Assembly: GCA_002796995.1 (NCBI GenBank)
Contig: PEKW01000006.1
Coordinates: 682,627 to 746,626, forward strand
Length of the DNA stretch: 64,000 nucleotides
Source: Rhizobium sp.
GTDB taxonomy: Bacteria > Pseudomonadota > Alphaproteobacteria > Rhizobiales > Rhizobiaceae
Direction: 5' to 3'
In this document: positions 63,531 through 64,000 of the stretch, one piece after another
Layout of the letters: each line of letters opens with the position of its first letter
Position numbering within the stretch: the first letter of the stretch is position 1
Translations under genes and position numbers: made by a program
Notes under the pieces: generated by a model
Seen by the model: the letters and a program-made list of their open reading frames with translations, nothing else
Databases searched by the model: none
Told to the model about the DNA's origin: nothing

Positions 63531-64000
63531 CGTGGCTCCAAGTGATCACCAATCAGCTTCGTGACCAGAATCTCATGAAGCGGGCGGCGTGGTGATCGTG
63601 CGATCTTCAGCCTGTCGCGGAGAGCCGGTCTGCCGACCGCGATCATCATGATAAGCCGTTCTCCCTCCCCAATAGCTCCCGCCCCGCAGATCGCACCACC
63701 AGTCTTGTGCGTCACAGCCAGATTGAGCGGACATGAGGCGATACCGCTAGCATGGCAGGCCAGCATTAGGTTCATCGCAAAAAGAGCACCGTCGACATAG
63801 GCCTGATTGCGCTGTTGCGCCCCACCCCATGCTGCAAGGTCCGAGGTGATGACGAACAGATTGTTCACGTCCTGCGCAAAGCCCGCCGAACCCGCCTGAA
63901 GCCGCAGAAGGCGGTCTATGTCCACTCGCTCCTGATAGAAGTAGGCCTTCGCAGACTGACGATTGCACTGAGAGGGTGCGGATTGGGCAATATGTACGAC
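63527..64000 (-). CDS. Nitroreductase-like protein, 3' part
   Basis: The C-terminal 157 residues are visible and the 5' end lies beyond the right edge. The segment APSQCNRQSAKAYFY near the visible start, then LFVITSDLAAWGG near 60-72 of the visible part, QAYVDGALFAMNLMLACHASG and ASCPLNL match the nitroreductase family (FMN-binding NR domain). Such genes are sometimes found in surface-polysaccharide clusters next to glycosyltransferases. The stop overlaps the glycosyltransferase start by 4 bp. A GTG inside the visible part (63923-63925) is not used as a start because the fold clearly continues upstream. Confidence 0.75.
   Translation of the reverse strand, partial: VVHIAQSAPSQCNRQSAKAYFYQERVDIDRLLRLQAGSAGFAQDVNNLFVITSDLAAWGGAQQRNQAYVDGALFAMNLMLACHASGIASCPLNLAVTHKTGGAICGAGAIGEGERLIMMIAVGRPALRDRLKIARSPRRPLHEILVTKLIGDHLEPR

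Overview
The window is about 64 kb of GC-rich DNA with dense, directional operons. Many genes overlap by 4 bp at ATGA junctions. Gene content points to an alphaproteobacterium of the Rhizobiales, most likely Rhizobiaceae: a rhizobial-type myo-inositol cluster with a DUF2090-fused IolC, a DUF982 protein, several solute-binding-protein transporters, and the dispersed palindromic intergenic repeats common in these genomes. I see no rRNA, tRNA, CRISPR, transposase, integrase or replication gene. The window looks like ordinary replicon sequence rich in catabolic genes.

Layout. 1-3.8 kb: the 5' end of an agmatinase-like gene, then a divergent GcvA-type LysR regulator, an aminotransferase and a TIGR03862-type flavoprotein. 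3.9-21.2 kb: a myo-inositol region. An IolI-like isomerase and an inositol-type ABC importer (binding protein, ATPase, permease) run rightward. The catabolic set iolR-iolC-iolD-iolE-small membrane protein-iolB, then a Gfo/Idh dehydrogenase, an SDR and a DUF3833 protein, runs leftward. iolG (idhA) is divergent from iolR, and a second Gfo/Idh gene with a ThuA partner follows. 21.4-22.7 kb: a PfkB-type sugar kinase and a DUF982 protein. 23-30.2 kb: a peptide/nickel-type ABC importer (five genes, interrupted by palindromic repeats) and an amidase. 30.3-35.3 kb: a HlyD-RbbA-YhhJ-like ABC export system. 35.3-41.8 kb: a TctD/TctE two-component system, an extra solute-binding protein and a TctCBA tripartite carboxylate importer. 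41.9-49.1 kb: a 56-residue conserved-looking small protein, a GlxA-type AraC regulator and a dppABCDF operon. 49.1-58.5 kb: a DMT exporter, two thiolases, a LysR-like regulator with two helix-turn-helix domains, a DUF1932-type dehydrogenase, and a divergent galB-dioxygenase-galC-galD operon. 58.6-64 kb: a secreted beta-helix protein, an SGNH-hydrolase-like protein, a family 2 glycosyltransferase and a nitroreductase-like gene running off the right edge, together resembling the edge of a surface-polysaccharide locus.

How the genes work together. Inositol would enter through the ABC importer and be oxidised by IolG. IolE, IolD, IolB and the bifunctional IolC would then process it, under an RpiR-type IolR whose likely operators are visible as GGAA-N6-TTCC palindromes. 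The final enzyme IolA is not in the window. In the 49-58 kb region the products of galB, galC and galD are those that convert oxalomesaconate to pyruvate and oxaloacetate. However, the ring-opening enzyme present is a homoprotocatechuate-2,3-dioxygenase-like VOC protein rather than the expected LigAB/GalA type, and it appears to carry Tyr in place of a conserved second-sphere His. This is the most promising candidate for something undescribed in the window.
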